A DNA stretch of 64,000 bases from positions 1-64,000 of the forward strand of contig DASXZH010000081.1 of NCBI GenBank assembly GCA_036502005.1, read 5' to 3'. Shown piece after piece: positions 1 through 7,567 of the stretch. Position 1 is the stretch's first letter, and each line of letters opens with the position of its first letter. Position numbers and translations under genes: made by a program. The notes under the pieces were generated by a model. That model had not been told where the DNA came from, made no database searches, and saw only the letters and a list, made by a program, of their open reading frames with translations. Source of the DNA: DASXZH01 sp036502005 (GTDB lineage Bacteria > Armatimonadota > Fimbriimonadia > Fimbriimonadales > Fimbriimonadaceae).

Positions 1-1
1 C

Positions 2-337
2 ACGATCGGCTCCGAAGATTTTGAGGCGGATGAAAAGATCGACCTATTCGAGCGCACCCGCGATCCATCCCACATGCGAAACCTGCGCAGGTCCGATTGG
101 CTGAAAACCATCACTGAGTGTGGACTTAGCGTGGAAGCTGAAGAAACGTCTCCAAAGGAAATCGACGCCGAGGATTGGATGGATCGAATGAAAGTCTCCG
201 ACCCCGACCGGTTCTTTTTAAAAGAAATGATCGACGACGCGAACGGTGAGTTTGCTCGCTACCTCGATTCCGGCACGAAAGAAGGAAAACTCATTTTTCA
301 CCTTCAAGAAATCCTTGTTCTCGCCCGAAAGAATTGA
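2..337 (+). CDS. SAM-dependent methyltransferase, C-terminal part (5' end outside window)
   Basis: The reading frame is open from the window edge, so the gene starts upstream and only about 111 residues are seen. The visible part reads FERTRDPSHMRNLRRSDW, followed by a Cys-Gly turn and an acidic stretch, and ends in GKLIFHLQEILVLARKN. The RDPSH(V/M)R segment, a W about ten residues later and a closing ilvlaRK strand are typical of the last third of class I (UbiE/Methyltransf_11-like) methyltransferases. The SAM-binding motif is not in view, so the substrate cannot be guessed. Family call is from the C-terminal pattern only. Confidence 0.7.
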   Translation, partial: TIGSEDFEADEKIDLFERTRDPSHMRNLRRSDWLKTITECGLSVEAEETSPKEIDAEDWMDRMKVSDPDRFFLKEMIDDANGEFARYLDSGTKEGKLIFHLQEILVLARKN

Positions 338-402
338 TAGGGGCCGTGTTACGCTAATGGGCGTGGCTTATCGGCGCTGGGTTTCGTCCAAGAAGACAGG
401 GC

Positions 403-1191
403 ATGCAAACGCTAGAAGGACTCTTTGCGCCGCTGGTGACGCCGTTCACAGACGACGGATCAACGGTTAGCGAGATACGATTTGCCAGGCAGATTCGATA
501 TCTGCTAGAGCAACCCGTGGACGGATTTGCGATCGGAACCGAGTGTGGGGAGTTCACGTCGGTTAGCAGTTCCGAACGGAAACAGCTCCTGGAATGGGGG
601 CTTCGGATGACGACGGGCCGCCCTATCATGGTCAACGTCTCCTCAATGAACACAACTATGAGCTTAGATTTGGCTCAGCACGCTTCGAGGCATGGTGCCC
701 GGGCCGTGATCCTAATGCCTCCTTACTACGGCACCTTTACCGCCGAGGAGATCATAGGATTTATTCGAAATGTGAGCCATTACAGCAACATGACGACGGT
801 TGTTGTTGATCCCTTGCAGGTGATCACCTCGGAAGTTCGTGCAGGGCTACAGGACTCGCACGACCTTCTGTTTGCAAACGATATCGATAGCTCCGGGCAC
901 TCGCATCTGAGTTGCCATAAAGGCTTTACGTCTACCGATGAGTTTGCTGTTCAGGAATGCATTTGCTCGCCGTTGGCTCTTCTTCGGCCGAAGTTGGTTG
1001 CAAGTGCCATGAAGGGCGCAAACGTTGACCTAGCGAAGCTAATTATTTTGGAGGAGACGCTGGGAAGGACGAGGGTCTCCAAAGCGGGGCTTGAAGCGGT
1101 CGGTTTGGATATGGGGCCGCCAAGACCACCTTTGAGGGGGTTGGGCGGTTCGGTTGGTTCGGTGCTTAGGACGTTGTTGGCGGATGAGTGA
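403..1191 (+). CDS. DapA/NanA-fold (dihydrodipicolinate synthase family) protein, probably not an active aldolase
   Basis: A 262-residue TIM-barrel protein. The N-terminus (LFAPLVTPFTDDGS), a GTECGEF loop in place of GTTGE, and MPPYYG after strand 4 are family hallmarks. Members normally form a Schiff base through a Lys in a (G)IK(D/E)SSG motif and use a Tyr in YNxP. Here the equivalent stretches read FANDIDSSG and VVDP, so Lys and Tyr are both replaced (Ile and Val by my alignment). It is also about 30 residues shorter than usual at the C-terminus. I infer a degenerate or repurposed family member. It follows the methyltransferase fragment by 65 nt; no strong ribosome site is visible before the ATG. 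Confidence 0.75.
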   Translation: MQTLEGLFAPLVTPFTDDGSTVSEIRFARQIRYLLEQPVDGFAIGTECGEFTSVSSSERKQLLEWGLRMTTGRPIMVNVSSMNTTMSLDLAQHASRHGARAVILMPPYYGTFTAEEIIGFIRNVSHYSNMTTVVVDPLQVITSEVRAGLQDSHDLLFANDIDSSGHSHLSCHKGFTSTDEFAVQECICSPLALLRPKLVASAMKGANVDLAKLIILEETLGRTRVSKAGLEAVGLDMGPPRPPLRGLGGSVGSVLRTLLADE

Positions 1192-1294
1192 ATTAGAGCG
1201 GAGTAAGCAGTAAACAGTAAACGGACGGGAAGATTGGTTGGCCTTCAAGTGATTCGAACGCTTTTAGGGCGGGCTTAGCGAGCCATTAAGAGAG

Positions 1295-1492
1295 TTAATG
1301 GTTTTCGTAAATGACCTGTAGAACAACCGCCGCGACGGCCGTTATCACAAATGACTGACCGATGAGCAGCGCCAAGACGCGTGGCTCTTTCCAGTTCTTC
1401 GATCGGTTCCTAGAGCCCAAGATTCCGATCACTATTGATCCAACGAAAACAACGGCTGAACATCCCCATAAAAGCAAAGACTCTTTATTCAT
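1295..1492 (-). CDS. Small two-helix membrane protein
   Basis: A 65-residue protein with two hydrophobic segments (about residues 6-26 and 41-60) separated by a basic loop with RNRSKNWKEPR. The layout suggests a small inner-membrane protein with both ends on one side. No family was recognised. GGACGGAA precedes the ATG and may serve as a weak ribosome site. The frame on the opposite strand here lacks such a pattern, which is why this strand was chosen. Confidence 0.5.
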   Translation of the reverse strand: MNKESLLLWGCSAVVFVGSIVIGILGSRNRSKNWKEPRVLALLIGQSFVITAVAAVVLQVIYENH

Positions 1493-1547
1493 TTCCGTCC
1501 ACGATCAGGCTGGCTCGGGATCATGCAAACTCGATTCGGCCTAAGCA

Positions 1548-2054
1548 TTAGCTGCCCACGTGAAACTTTACTGTATAGCCATCCGGCACTTGCCTGCGTT
1601 CGTAATTTGTAAGCACATAGGTGTTGGGATGGCCTTCGGGTTTGACCGTGGCGATCCCTCCAGCGTCACTTGCCCACCCGTCACCATCAATCCTGCTCAA
1701 AAGGAAATCGCGAAATATCTCGTCGGATTTATAGTCTCCCGCGAAAAGGGTGCGCGGATTAACGGTGCACTGCATGAAAACGGTTTTAGTTTCCGGATGA
1801 GGAAAAACAAGATCGAGTGGGCCATTAGGGCGCGGCCCTTCCCCCTTGTTAAACACGACAATAGCCCGAGTTCCATGGGGTGCCTGATAAACCCGCCCCA
1901 GTCTGCCGTCGCTGTCGGTTACCGAACCCGGGACTGCGTTCCAAACCTTGAAAATGAGAGTAACTGGGGGATGAGTAAGAACGAACGCCATTGCCAACAT
2001 TAGGATGGCGGCAGCTGTTGCGACCCCAAACCAATGCCGACCTCGTCCCTTCAT
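1548..2054 (-). CDS. Hypothetical membrane-anchored or exported protein
   Basis: 168 residues. The basic start MKGRGRHW and a hydrophobic run (about residues 9-27) form an uncleaved signal anchor or signal peptide. The rest is a soluble domain with several Gly/Pro turns (VPGSVTDSDGRLGRVYQAPHG) and no transmembrane segment, so it probably sits outside the cytoplasmic membrane. I do not recognise a family. No close neighbour on the same strand suggests a role; the small membrane protein gene begins 56 nt downstream. Confidence 0.55.
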   Translation of the reverse strand: MKGRGRHWFGVATAAAILMLAMAFVLTHPPVTLIFKVWNAVPGSVTDSDGRLGRVYQAPHGTRAIVVFNKGEGPRPNGPLDLVFPHPETKTVFMQCTVNPRTLFAGDYKSDEIFRDFLLSRIDGDGWASDAGGIATVKPEGHPNTYVLTNYERRQVPDGYTVKFHVGS

Positions 2055-2217
2055 AAGAGATGGACGTTAGGGGCGGTACGGTTCGATCATTTTGGGTCAG
2101 TTAAGTTCCGAAAAATGTGCAGGCCCGAAAGGAGGCGGGTTCGCGATTGGTTCGCAAGAAACAAGAGGCAATCGCAACGCCACCATGTCTTATCGCAATA
2201 CTGATCAGGTCTTTTCA

Positions 2218-2403
2218 GCCCTCTCCCGCTTCGTTCCTCAGCGACCTCTCCTCAAGGAGAGATGAATTGCTGGACGGTTCTCGAAGTTGGTAGCAGAAGG
2301 CAAATTACTGAAACTGAGGCATAGATTTAGGAGCCGATAAAACTAATCATCTCTCCTCGAGGAGAGGTCGGTAAGCGAGTCCGCGAGCGAACCGGGAGAG
2401 GGC
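2218..2403. repeat. Long imperfect palindrome in the 2055-2483 gene-free gap
   Basis: The outer arms GCCCTCTCCCG (2218-2228) and CGGGAGAGGGC (2393-2403) are perfect complements. Inside them, each arm carries GACCTCTCCTC..GGAGAGATG-type sequence, so the element can fold along most of its length. The right half, GGAGAGGTCGGTAAG...CGAACCGGGAGAGG, recurs inside the element at 4830-4976 and, inverted, at 40171-40203. The rest of this 429-base gap shows no gene. Confidence 0.7.
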
Positions 2404-2483
2404 AAGCCCCGCCACTTCCTAATCGGACTCAAGAGCGACGAGTTTTTTGCATTCTATCGCAAGACACAAGACATGACGCATCC

Positions 2484-3248
2484 CTAGCCCTTCAAAATCC
2501 TAACGGGAATTCCCGCCACCCTCATTTGCCGTTTTAAATCCTCGATTCGATAGGTTCCATCGTGGAGGATGCTGGCTAGCAGGACCGCATCGGCGTGGCC
2601 TTCTTTAATCGCATCTACCAAATGCGAGGGCTCTCCAGCGCCGCCGCTGGCGATTACCGGGATATTCACTGCATCGCTAATTGCCCGAAGAGAAGCCAAG
2701 TCATAGCCGGCTTGGGTTCCATCGCCATCCATGCTGGTGAGCAATATCTCCCCTGCACCAAGCGAAGCGGCTTGCTTCGCCCAATCAACAGCATCGCGGC
2801 CTGTTGGCGTGCGGCCGCCGTGGGAGAAAACTTCCCAGCTATCGCCTTTCCGACGGCAGTCGATGGCGACAACCACACATTGAGCGCCGAACTGCTCGGC
2901 GCTGCGGGAAATAAGCGTCGGGTCTGCTAACGCGGCTGAGTTGAGACTCACCTTGTCGGCTCCGGCCAAGAGTGCAGCGCGAATATCCTCGATCTTACGC
3001 AAGCCGCCGCCAACGGTGAAAGGTATAAAAATCTGCTCTGCAACGTGGGAGGCGAGATCGATCACGGGGGCCCGTCCTTCGTGGGAAGCGGTGATATCCA
3101 GAAACACCAGTTCATCGGCGCCATCAGCGCCGTAGAATCGGCCCAGCTCAATCGGGTCGCCAGCGTCGCGAAGGCCAACAAAGTTGACGCCCTTCACCAC
3201 CCTGCCATCTTTGATATCAAGGCAAGGAATGACTCGGTACGATCTCAA
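2484..3248 (-). CDS. hisF: Imidazole glycerol phosphate synthase, cyclase subunit
   Basis: HisF joins with HisH to turn PRFAR plus ammonia into imidazole glycerol phosphate and AICAR, linking histidine and purine synthesis in the cytoplasm. The 254 residues match the usual length. Both catalytic aspartates are present: Asp11 in [10 protein letters not shown] and Asp130 in [10 protein letters not shown]. The half-barrel phosphate sites (FTVGGGLR and VIASGGAG) are also intact. The ATG overlaps the stop of the upstream unknown gene by 4 nt, so the two are translationally coupled. No other his gene is near, so this copy lies outside a classical his operon. Confidence 0.97.
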   Translation of the reverse strand: MRSYRVIPCLDIKDGRVVKGVNFVGLRDAGDPIELGRFYGADGADELVFLDITASHEGRAPVIDLASHVAEQIFIPFTVGGGLRKIEDIRAALLAGADKVSLNSAALADPTLISRSAEQFGAQCVVVAIDCRRKGDSWEVFSHGGRTPTGRDAVDWAKQAASLGAGEILLTSMDGDGTQAGYDLASLRAISDAVNIPVIASGGAGEPSHLVDAIKEGHADAVLLASILHDGTYRIEDLKRQMRVAGIPVRILKG

Positions 3249-4027
3249 GTGCGGCCGACCCTCAGAATTCTCACTTTCATTGGGCCCTTACGGTCGGGGT
3301 TGATGAGCAGCCGGAAAATATCGCCGTAAGCGGTGACTTCCACCTGAGGCGGGATCTCAGCCTGGTTCCACAGCGCCCGCGCGCCTTCCAGCATAACCTC
3401 ATTGATGATCACCCTTTGGTCGGGGTACGCCTCCTCTGTCACCAACTCTGGAAGGCCTTTTTTGAGTAAGCCTTTGGTTTCCGCATGGCCAGAATCCAAG
3501 GATTTTTCCCAGATCACGCGAACATGGATATCGAACCGAGCCGCATCGGCATCAACTTGGAGGCTATCGCCAAACTTATCGGCGGCCATGATCTCTTCTG
3601 CGACCAGATCATAAACACAGAGGCCGGTGCCAACGCTTGCCACAGAATCGGCAAGGTGAGCCATAAAATGCAGATGACGATCGCCAATTAGGGGCTCTTC
3701 GGAAATGAAGCGCGCCTTTACAAAACTATGGGAATTGGCCAGCGCACTCAGAACCTCGGCGCTGATTTCCAAGTGGTCCCTAAAAAGATCGGGCCGAAAA
3801 AGCTGCGGATTCTTGTTCCGCAAAACAAGGGCCATATGCAGGCGGATATCCGAGAAGATCTTCCCTTCTTTTGCGCCGATTGCGGGTTTGCCAGGCCGGC
3901 TGCGAGGGTTTTCGCCGATCATGCGGCGCATGATCGCATCTTGCTCGGGCATCGTTTCGCCGGGTAGGTAGATCCAATATTCGCAGGCAGCGAAATATTT
4001 TCGTTTTCTCCCGCTAAAAAGACGCAC
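3245..4027 (-). CDS. Uncharacterised conserved-looking protein upstream of hisF
   Basis: 260 residues, GTG start 6 nt after the Cys-rich gene and an ATGA overlap with hisF. There is no signal peptide or membrane segment, so it is probably cytoplasmic. Recognisable blocks are [20 protein letters not shown], a central [13 protein letters not shown] and [15 protein letters not shown]. The last, with a His, Lys and GLxELxT-like turn, vaguely resembles DUF4261-type proteins, but I cannot confirm this. No catalytic motif was identified. Tight coupling to hisF may be functional or only positional. Confidence 0.6.
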   Translation of the reverse strand: MRLFSGRKRKYFAACEYWIYLPGETMPEQDAIMRRMIGENPRSRPGKPAIGAKEGKIFSDIRLHMALVLRNKNPQLFRPDLFRDHLEISAEVLSALANSHSFVKARFISEEPLIGDRHLHFMAHLADSVASVGTGLCVYDLVAEEIMAADKFGDSLQVDADAARFDIHVRVIWEKSLDSGHAETKGLLKKGLPELVTEEAYPDQRVIINEVMLEGARALWNQAEIPPQVEVTAYGDIFRLLINPDRKGPMKVRILRVGRT

Positions 4028-4033
4028 TGCCGA

Positions 4034-4255
4034 TTATGGACCGACTCCGGCCAACCAGCGCTGTCCTTTTTTGAGTTCTTCATCACTTAGAAGCGCCCAG
4101 CACACTTGGCAGAGGCCAGCCTCGTTCACGTTGCCACGGCAACACAGAAGGCACGAATCAAACTTCCGGGCATTTTGCACCGACTTGCGATCGTTAAGCG
4201 CAAACATCAAATGAGCACGCGGAATCGCGGCTGGGTTGATTCTTTCCAAGCTCAT
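4034..4255 (-). CDS. Small Cys-rich (zinc-ribbon-like) protein
   Basis: 73 residues. The block CLLCCRGNVNEAGLCQVCW has two CxxC pairs separated by ten residues, the spacing of a small zinc knuckle. Zinc binding is inferred from this. It begins 14 nt after the DinB stop and ends 6 nt before the next gene, so it belongs to the same minus-strand operon leading to hisF. No enzymatic motif; an adaptor or nucleic-acid-binding role is possible but unproven. Confidence 0.6.
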   Translation of the reverse strand: MSLERINPAAIPRAHLMFALNDRKSVQNARKFDSCLLCCRGNVNEAGLCQVCWALLSDEELKKGQRWLAGVGP

Positions 4256-4269
4256 ATTTTACTTCTGAG

Positions 4270-4761
4270 TTAGTCTGCCCAGTGGTTCGTTCCGTCTCCG
4301 AATAGACATTGAATGTAGTTGACCTGGCCATCGTGGTAAGCCATGTGGATCACGGCGATAACGGCCAACTCGTAAGCTTTCTTATCTTCGCCCCAAGGCG
4401 CCTTTACGTCTCTGGCGAGTTGCTCATCGGTGGCATTTGTTAGCGCGGTCTGGAGCACTTCCATTCCCCTGTTAAAGAACTCCACAGCCTTCCCGCGTGT
4501 GTCCATGGTTGCGTAAAACGCCTGCCTCTCTTCATATGATTTAGGCTGGAAATCTTCGCCTGCGATGATTTTGCCGGCGTAGAGATTCATGCCTCCGCAT
4601 TCGGTGATGAACTCAAGAGCGGGTCTGGCGCAACCCATCGGGCTCGTGTTGACTTTGTCATCCGGGATGAATGAAAGGTCGCGGATAAGGCTATCTCCCA
4701 TTCGCTTCGTAAGCGAAATCAGGAAGGTCTTCATGTCGGGAATCGCTTCGAGGGTGTTCAT
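4270..4761 (-). CDS. DinB-family four-helix protein
   Basis: DinB/YfiT proteins are small four-helix bundles that often bind a metal through three histidines and act as thiol transferases or unknown stress proteins. Here the C-terminal helix AVIHMAYHDGQVNYI carries HxxxHxxQ, the family signature. A frame extends upstream to 4932, but that part is encoded by an inserted repeat element, so I place the start at ATG 4761 (163 residues; MKTF at 4734 is an alternative). The expected first metal-binding His is not obvious, so binding may be incomplete. First gene of the hisF-containing cluster. Confidence 0.75.
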   Translation of the reverse strand: MNTLEAIPDMKTFLISLTKRMGDSLIRDLSFIPDDKVNTSPMGCARPALEFITECGGMNLYAGKIIAGEDFQPKSYEERQAFYATMDTRGKAVEFFNRGMEVLQTALTNATDEQLARDVKAPWGEDKKAYELAVIAVIHMAYHDGQVNYIQCLFGDGTNHWAD

Positions 4762-4829
4762 GGGTTTAGTATGGCTGAGAAGATGATCGCGGAGCTGTGG
4801 AGTGCGCGGAACCTCTCTCCCTAACCCCC

Positions 4830-4976
4830 CATAGGCGTTAAAATAAGCCAAGCTTGGCATTCCCGCAGCTACAAATCTCTCCCGAATGGAGAGGTCGGTG
4901 AGTCCGCGAACCGGGAGAGGCGCGAGTCGCAAACCTTGGAAAATTATCTCTGAGAAACCTTATTTTAACGCCTATG
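4830..4976. mobile_element. 147-bp MITE-like element with 18-bp inverted repeats and 11-bp direct repeats
   Basis: The ends CATAGGCGTTAAAATAAG (4830-4847) and CTTATTTTAACGCCTATG (4959-4976) are perfect 18-bp inverted repeats. Each end is directly flanked by CCCTAACCCCC (4819-4829 and 4977-4987), a perfect 11-bp direct repeat that looks like a target-site duplication. The core carries a segment shared with the palindrome at 2218-2403. It has no room for a transposase and would have to be moved in trans. The remaining bases up to 5099 are C-rich and hold no gene. Confidence 0.75.
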
Positions 4977-5099
4977 CCCTAACCCCCTCACCTCCTCCTC
5001 GAAACGGGGCACCAGACCGCACAAGCCATCGCTCAGGTTTCCCCCTTTACCCCCTCCGAATGGATCGGACTCCCGGGAGCAGGGGAGGGGGAATTTTAG

Positions 5100-5801
5100 C
5101 TATCCGTGGGCTAGAACCTGCGGGATTGAGTCAACCTGGGCGAAATCCTTAATGCTTTTTGGATCAACCACAAAATCTTTGTTGGTGGTTCGTTCAAAGA
5201 ACTCCGTCACCGGATTTGAGATATCGCCCGAAACTGTCGGGCCGGTAATGGTCGCGCGGTGGAGAACCCATCGGTCCAGCGAGAACCACTCGGTTATGGT
5301 TTCCAGATCGCCGTTCGAGTTGGTGGCATTTATGATCACTTTGTGATACATCTTGGTGCCTTCCATTTCCAGACTTGTGCCCTGAATGGTTGGCGGAGGG
5401 TCGGCGGTTATTTGAACGATAACGGGAAAGCCTAGAGAGATGTTCATCATGCCGGGCGGCTCGCGCTCGGGCAGGAGGGCTTTTAAGTCTTTGGCTCGGG
5501 AGGCTGCGGTCCAAGATTCATGAAAATAGATTTTGTTTTGGTAGTTGATCACCCATTTCCCATTGGCATCCTCTATGACATCGAGATAGGGCGACCCGTT
5601 CAACTTTAGGGTTTGGCGAAAGCGCTTTCCGTCCGATTTCACCCTGCTATCTTCGGTTTGGTTTTTATCGTTCACCGAGAACTTGAAGCTTGTTTCGAGA
5701 TAGAAAGATTTCAGGCTCAAGGTGTCCCGGATTTGCAGCAACTCCAGGTCTTCGAAAGTTTTTGGAGCTTGGGCTAAAAGGGCGAACATCAGAAGGATCA
5801 C
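5100..5801 (-). CDS. LolA-like outer-membrane-lipoprotein-carrier-fold protein, paralogue 1
   Basis: 233 residues with a short hydrophobic leader (GTG start, ILLMFALLAQA) that should export it. The body has regularly spaced aromatic and polar strands (GKWVINYQNKIYFHESW, ITEWFSLDRWVLHRAT), like the half-open beta barrels of LolA/DUF2092-type proteins that bind acyl chains. That assignment is from pattern only. It closely resembles the next gene upstream (34 nt away) in order and motif, so the two arose by tandem duplication. An internal ATG at 5789 is an alternative start. Confidence 0.6.
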   Translation of the reverse strand: MILLMFALLAQAPKTFEDLELLQIRDTLSLKSFYLETSFKFSVNDKNQTEDSRVKSDGKRFRQTLKLNGSPYLDVIEDANGKWVINYQNKIYFHESWTAASRAKDLKALLPEREPPGMMNISLGFPVIVQITADPPPTIQGTSLEMEGTKMYHKVIINATNSNGDLETITEWFSLDRWVLHRATITGPTVSGDISNPVTEFFERTTNKDFVVDPKSIKDFAQVDSIPQVLAHG

Positions 5802-5835
5802 TTTATCGTTCGAGAATACTTTGCAACGGCCCTAA

Positions 5836-6528
5836 CTATGGCGGCGGGATTTCTTTATAACCTTTCAGGGTTTCGGGATTGATTTTGAATTCTGATGCCG
5901 GAGTTTTATCAGAAAAGTTGAAATTTGATGCGATAAAGTCCGCCGAATATCCAATGCTGGTCCGAAACGTCGCTTTCTTGAGTATCCATCTATCGGGAAA
6001 GAACCATTCGGTTAGTGTTAGGGAATTTCCTTTTTTGCTTTTCTCGCCAAATTCGACCTTCCGGTACACCTCTGTGCCTTCTTTCACCAACTCAATCGAT
6101 TTCAGGCTAGGCGAAGGTTGGTAGCTTAGGAAAAGCGGTAGAAGTGGCAGATTCTGGCCAATTTTAAGGGTTCCACCAGCTGCTGTTACCGGCAGATAGT
6201 CGCGTGGATGAAAACTGCCGCCAGAGTAATGATAGTAGGTTTGATTCTGGTGATTAACCTCCCAAGTCTGAGTTCCGTCAAAAACGATGTCGACAGCTTT
6301 CTGACCACTTGACATAACTTGGCAACTCATTAGATCGCCGTTTATTCGAAGCTCAGCCACGCTGTCAACCGCCTCACCAGCACTTTGAGACTCGTCCTTT
6401 GTCTTAAATGCTTCTGAACAGGATAGCGAATGGACGTTATAATAGGCGTTGATCTCGTCCAACTCGAGTTCCTCTAGAGTTCTAGGATTGGGGGTTGAAA
6501 GCAGAAGAATGAGGATCGGGATTATCAC
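5836..6528 (-). CDS. LolA-like protein, paralogue 2
   Basis: 230 residues, exported by a short leader (IIPILILLLSTP). It shares with its neighbour an N-terminal TLEELELDEI block, WEVNHQNQTYYH, LTEWFFPDRWILKKAT and a closing FKINPETLKGY block. The GTG start is preceded by GGAGAG at a good spacing, which fixes it, even though this makes the gene begin 47 nt inside the end of the epimerase gene. Probably co-transcribed with both neighbours. Periplasmic lipid or lipoprotein binding is inferred, not shown. Confidence 0.6.
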   Translation of the reverse strand: MIIPILILLLSTPNPRTLEELELDEINAYYNVHSLSCSEAFKTKDESQSAGEAVDSVAELRINGDLMSCQVMSSGQKAVDIVFDGTQTWEVNHQNQTYYHYSGGSFHPRDYLPVTAAGGTLKIGQNLPLLPLFLSYQPSPSLKSIELVKEGTEVYRKVEFGEKSKKGNSLTLTEWFFPDRWILKKATFRTSIGYSADFIASNFNFSDKTPASEFKINPETLKGYKEIPPP

Positions 6529-7462
6529 GTGTACTCTCCACTTCCATTATAGTGCCCCTCACGTTGCCCGACAGTTCCTGTGCCGCTTCGCGCCAGTTTG
6601 GATACTGGAACTGGAACCCGCTTTGGAGCAGGTGCTTTGGCAAGACCCAGCGGCTCTTAAAGAGCAGTTCGGTTTCCGTTCTGAGAAAGAATGCGCCTAT
6701 TGTCAGCATCCACTTCGCCAACGGCAAACCGATGGGCACATGAAGAACCCCTCGCAACACTTTAAGGAACTCTCGATTGGAGAGCGGGTTTGGCGAGGAG
6801 AGATTGATTGGACCGCGGATTTCATCGTGGTCGATGATCCAGTAAACAGCGGCTAGCCAATCGGCGGCGTGGATCCAGGAAACCATTTGGGTTCCTGAAC
6901 CTTCTGGCCCGCCGAGGCCAAGCTTAACCACGGTTTGGAAATGAGTGAATGCCGAGTGCTTGGAATGCCCCATCACCATCGCGCTTCTTAAGGCAACCCT
7001 TCTCGCCGAGCAAGGAGTGGCCGAAAAGAACGCGTCTTCCCATTTCTGCGCCACATCAACGGAGAATCCGCTGCCAACTTCGCCGCAGTCTTCATCCATG
7101 GGGCGGTCTTCTGCATGGCGATATATGGTCGCGGTGCTGGAGTTGATCCAGAGTTTAGGCGGGCAGGCGGCGTTAGCTATTGCTTGGCCAAGGATGCGGG
7201 TGCTGTCCAGTCTGGATGCATATATCTCAGCTTTGTTCTTGGCGTTGTAACGGCAGTTGACGCTTCTGCCGGCCATGTTGATAAGAACATCAGCGCCCTC
7301 TAGGCTTTGCTCCCAAGTGCCGTGGCTCTTACCATCCCATTTGATCTCTGTGTGATTTTTGGGGTTACGGCTTAGCACGATTACCTCGTGTCCTTTAACG
7401 AGTAAATCGCGTTTGAGCAACGTTCCCAGAAACCCCGTCCCTCCGGCAATGACAACTTTCAT
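6482..7462 (-). CDS. TIGR01777-type NAD(P)-dependent epimerase (SDR39U1 family)
   Basis: A short-chain dehydrogenase-fold protein with the nucleotide-binding GGTGFLG motif at residues 7-13, the family block VLINMAGRSVNCRY, LWINSSTATIY and a C-terminal domain with LLFKSRWVLPKHLLQSGFQF, all typical of the TIGR01777 (YfcH-like) group. These are cytoplasmic oxidoreductases or epimerases of mostly unknown substrate. I start at ATG 7462 rather than the TTG just before it. The Tyr of the usual YxxxK motif is not where expected (DVAQKWE instead), as in many family members. It overlaps the next gene by 47 nt. Confidence 0.88.
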   Translation of the reverse strand: MKVVIAGGTGFLGTLLKRDLLVKGHEVIVLSRNPKNHTEIKWDGKSHGTWEQSLEGADVLINMAGRSVNCRYNAKNKAEIYASRLDSTRILGQAIANAACPPKLWINSSTATIYRHAEDRPMDEDCGEVGSGFSVDVAQKWEDAFFSATPCSARRVALRSAMVMGHSKHSAFTHFQTVVKLGLGGPEGSGTQMVSWIHAADWLAAVYWIIDHDEIRGPINLSSPNPLSNREFLKVLRGVLHVPIGLPLAKWMLTIGAFFLRTETELLFKSRWVLPKHLLQSGFQFQYPNWREAAQELSGNVRGTIMEVESTRDNPDPHSSAFNPQS

Positions 7463-7567
7463 CAATTCTCTAAACGAGAACTTCTTGACAATAGTTTCAA
7501 AATATTCTGAAAGTTCATTTATTTAAGAACACATTGCTCTTTAGGGAGCTACTGCGTCTTTGTAGTC

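Noticed and set aside
2416..2450. Weak hairpin ACTC..GAGT followed by T run downstream of hisF
   Set aside because: Stem of only four or five base pairs and the T run is on the strand opposite to hisF transcription.
4762..4932. N-terminal extension of the DinB gene
   Set aside because: It is read through the inserted repeat element (4830-4976) and does not fit the family; the ATG at 4761 is preferred.
7485..7513. TTGACA resembling a -35 box upstream of the asparaginase gene
   Set aside because: No -10 hexamer stands at a proper distance; the sequence at 17 nt is TGAAAG.
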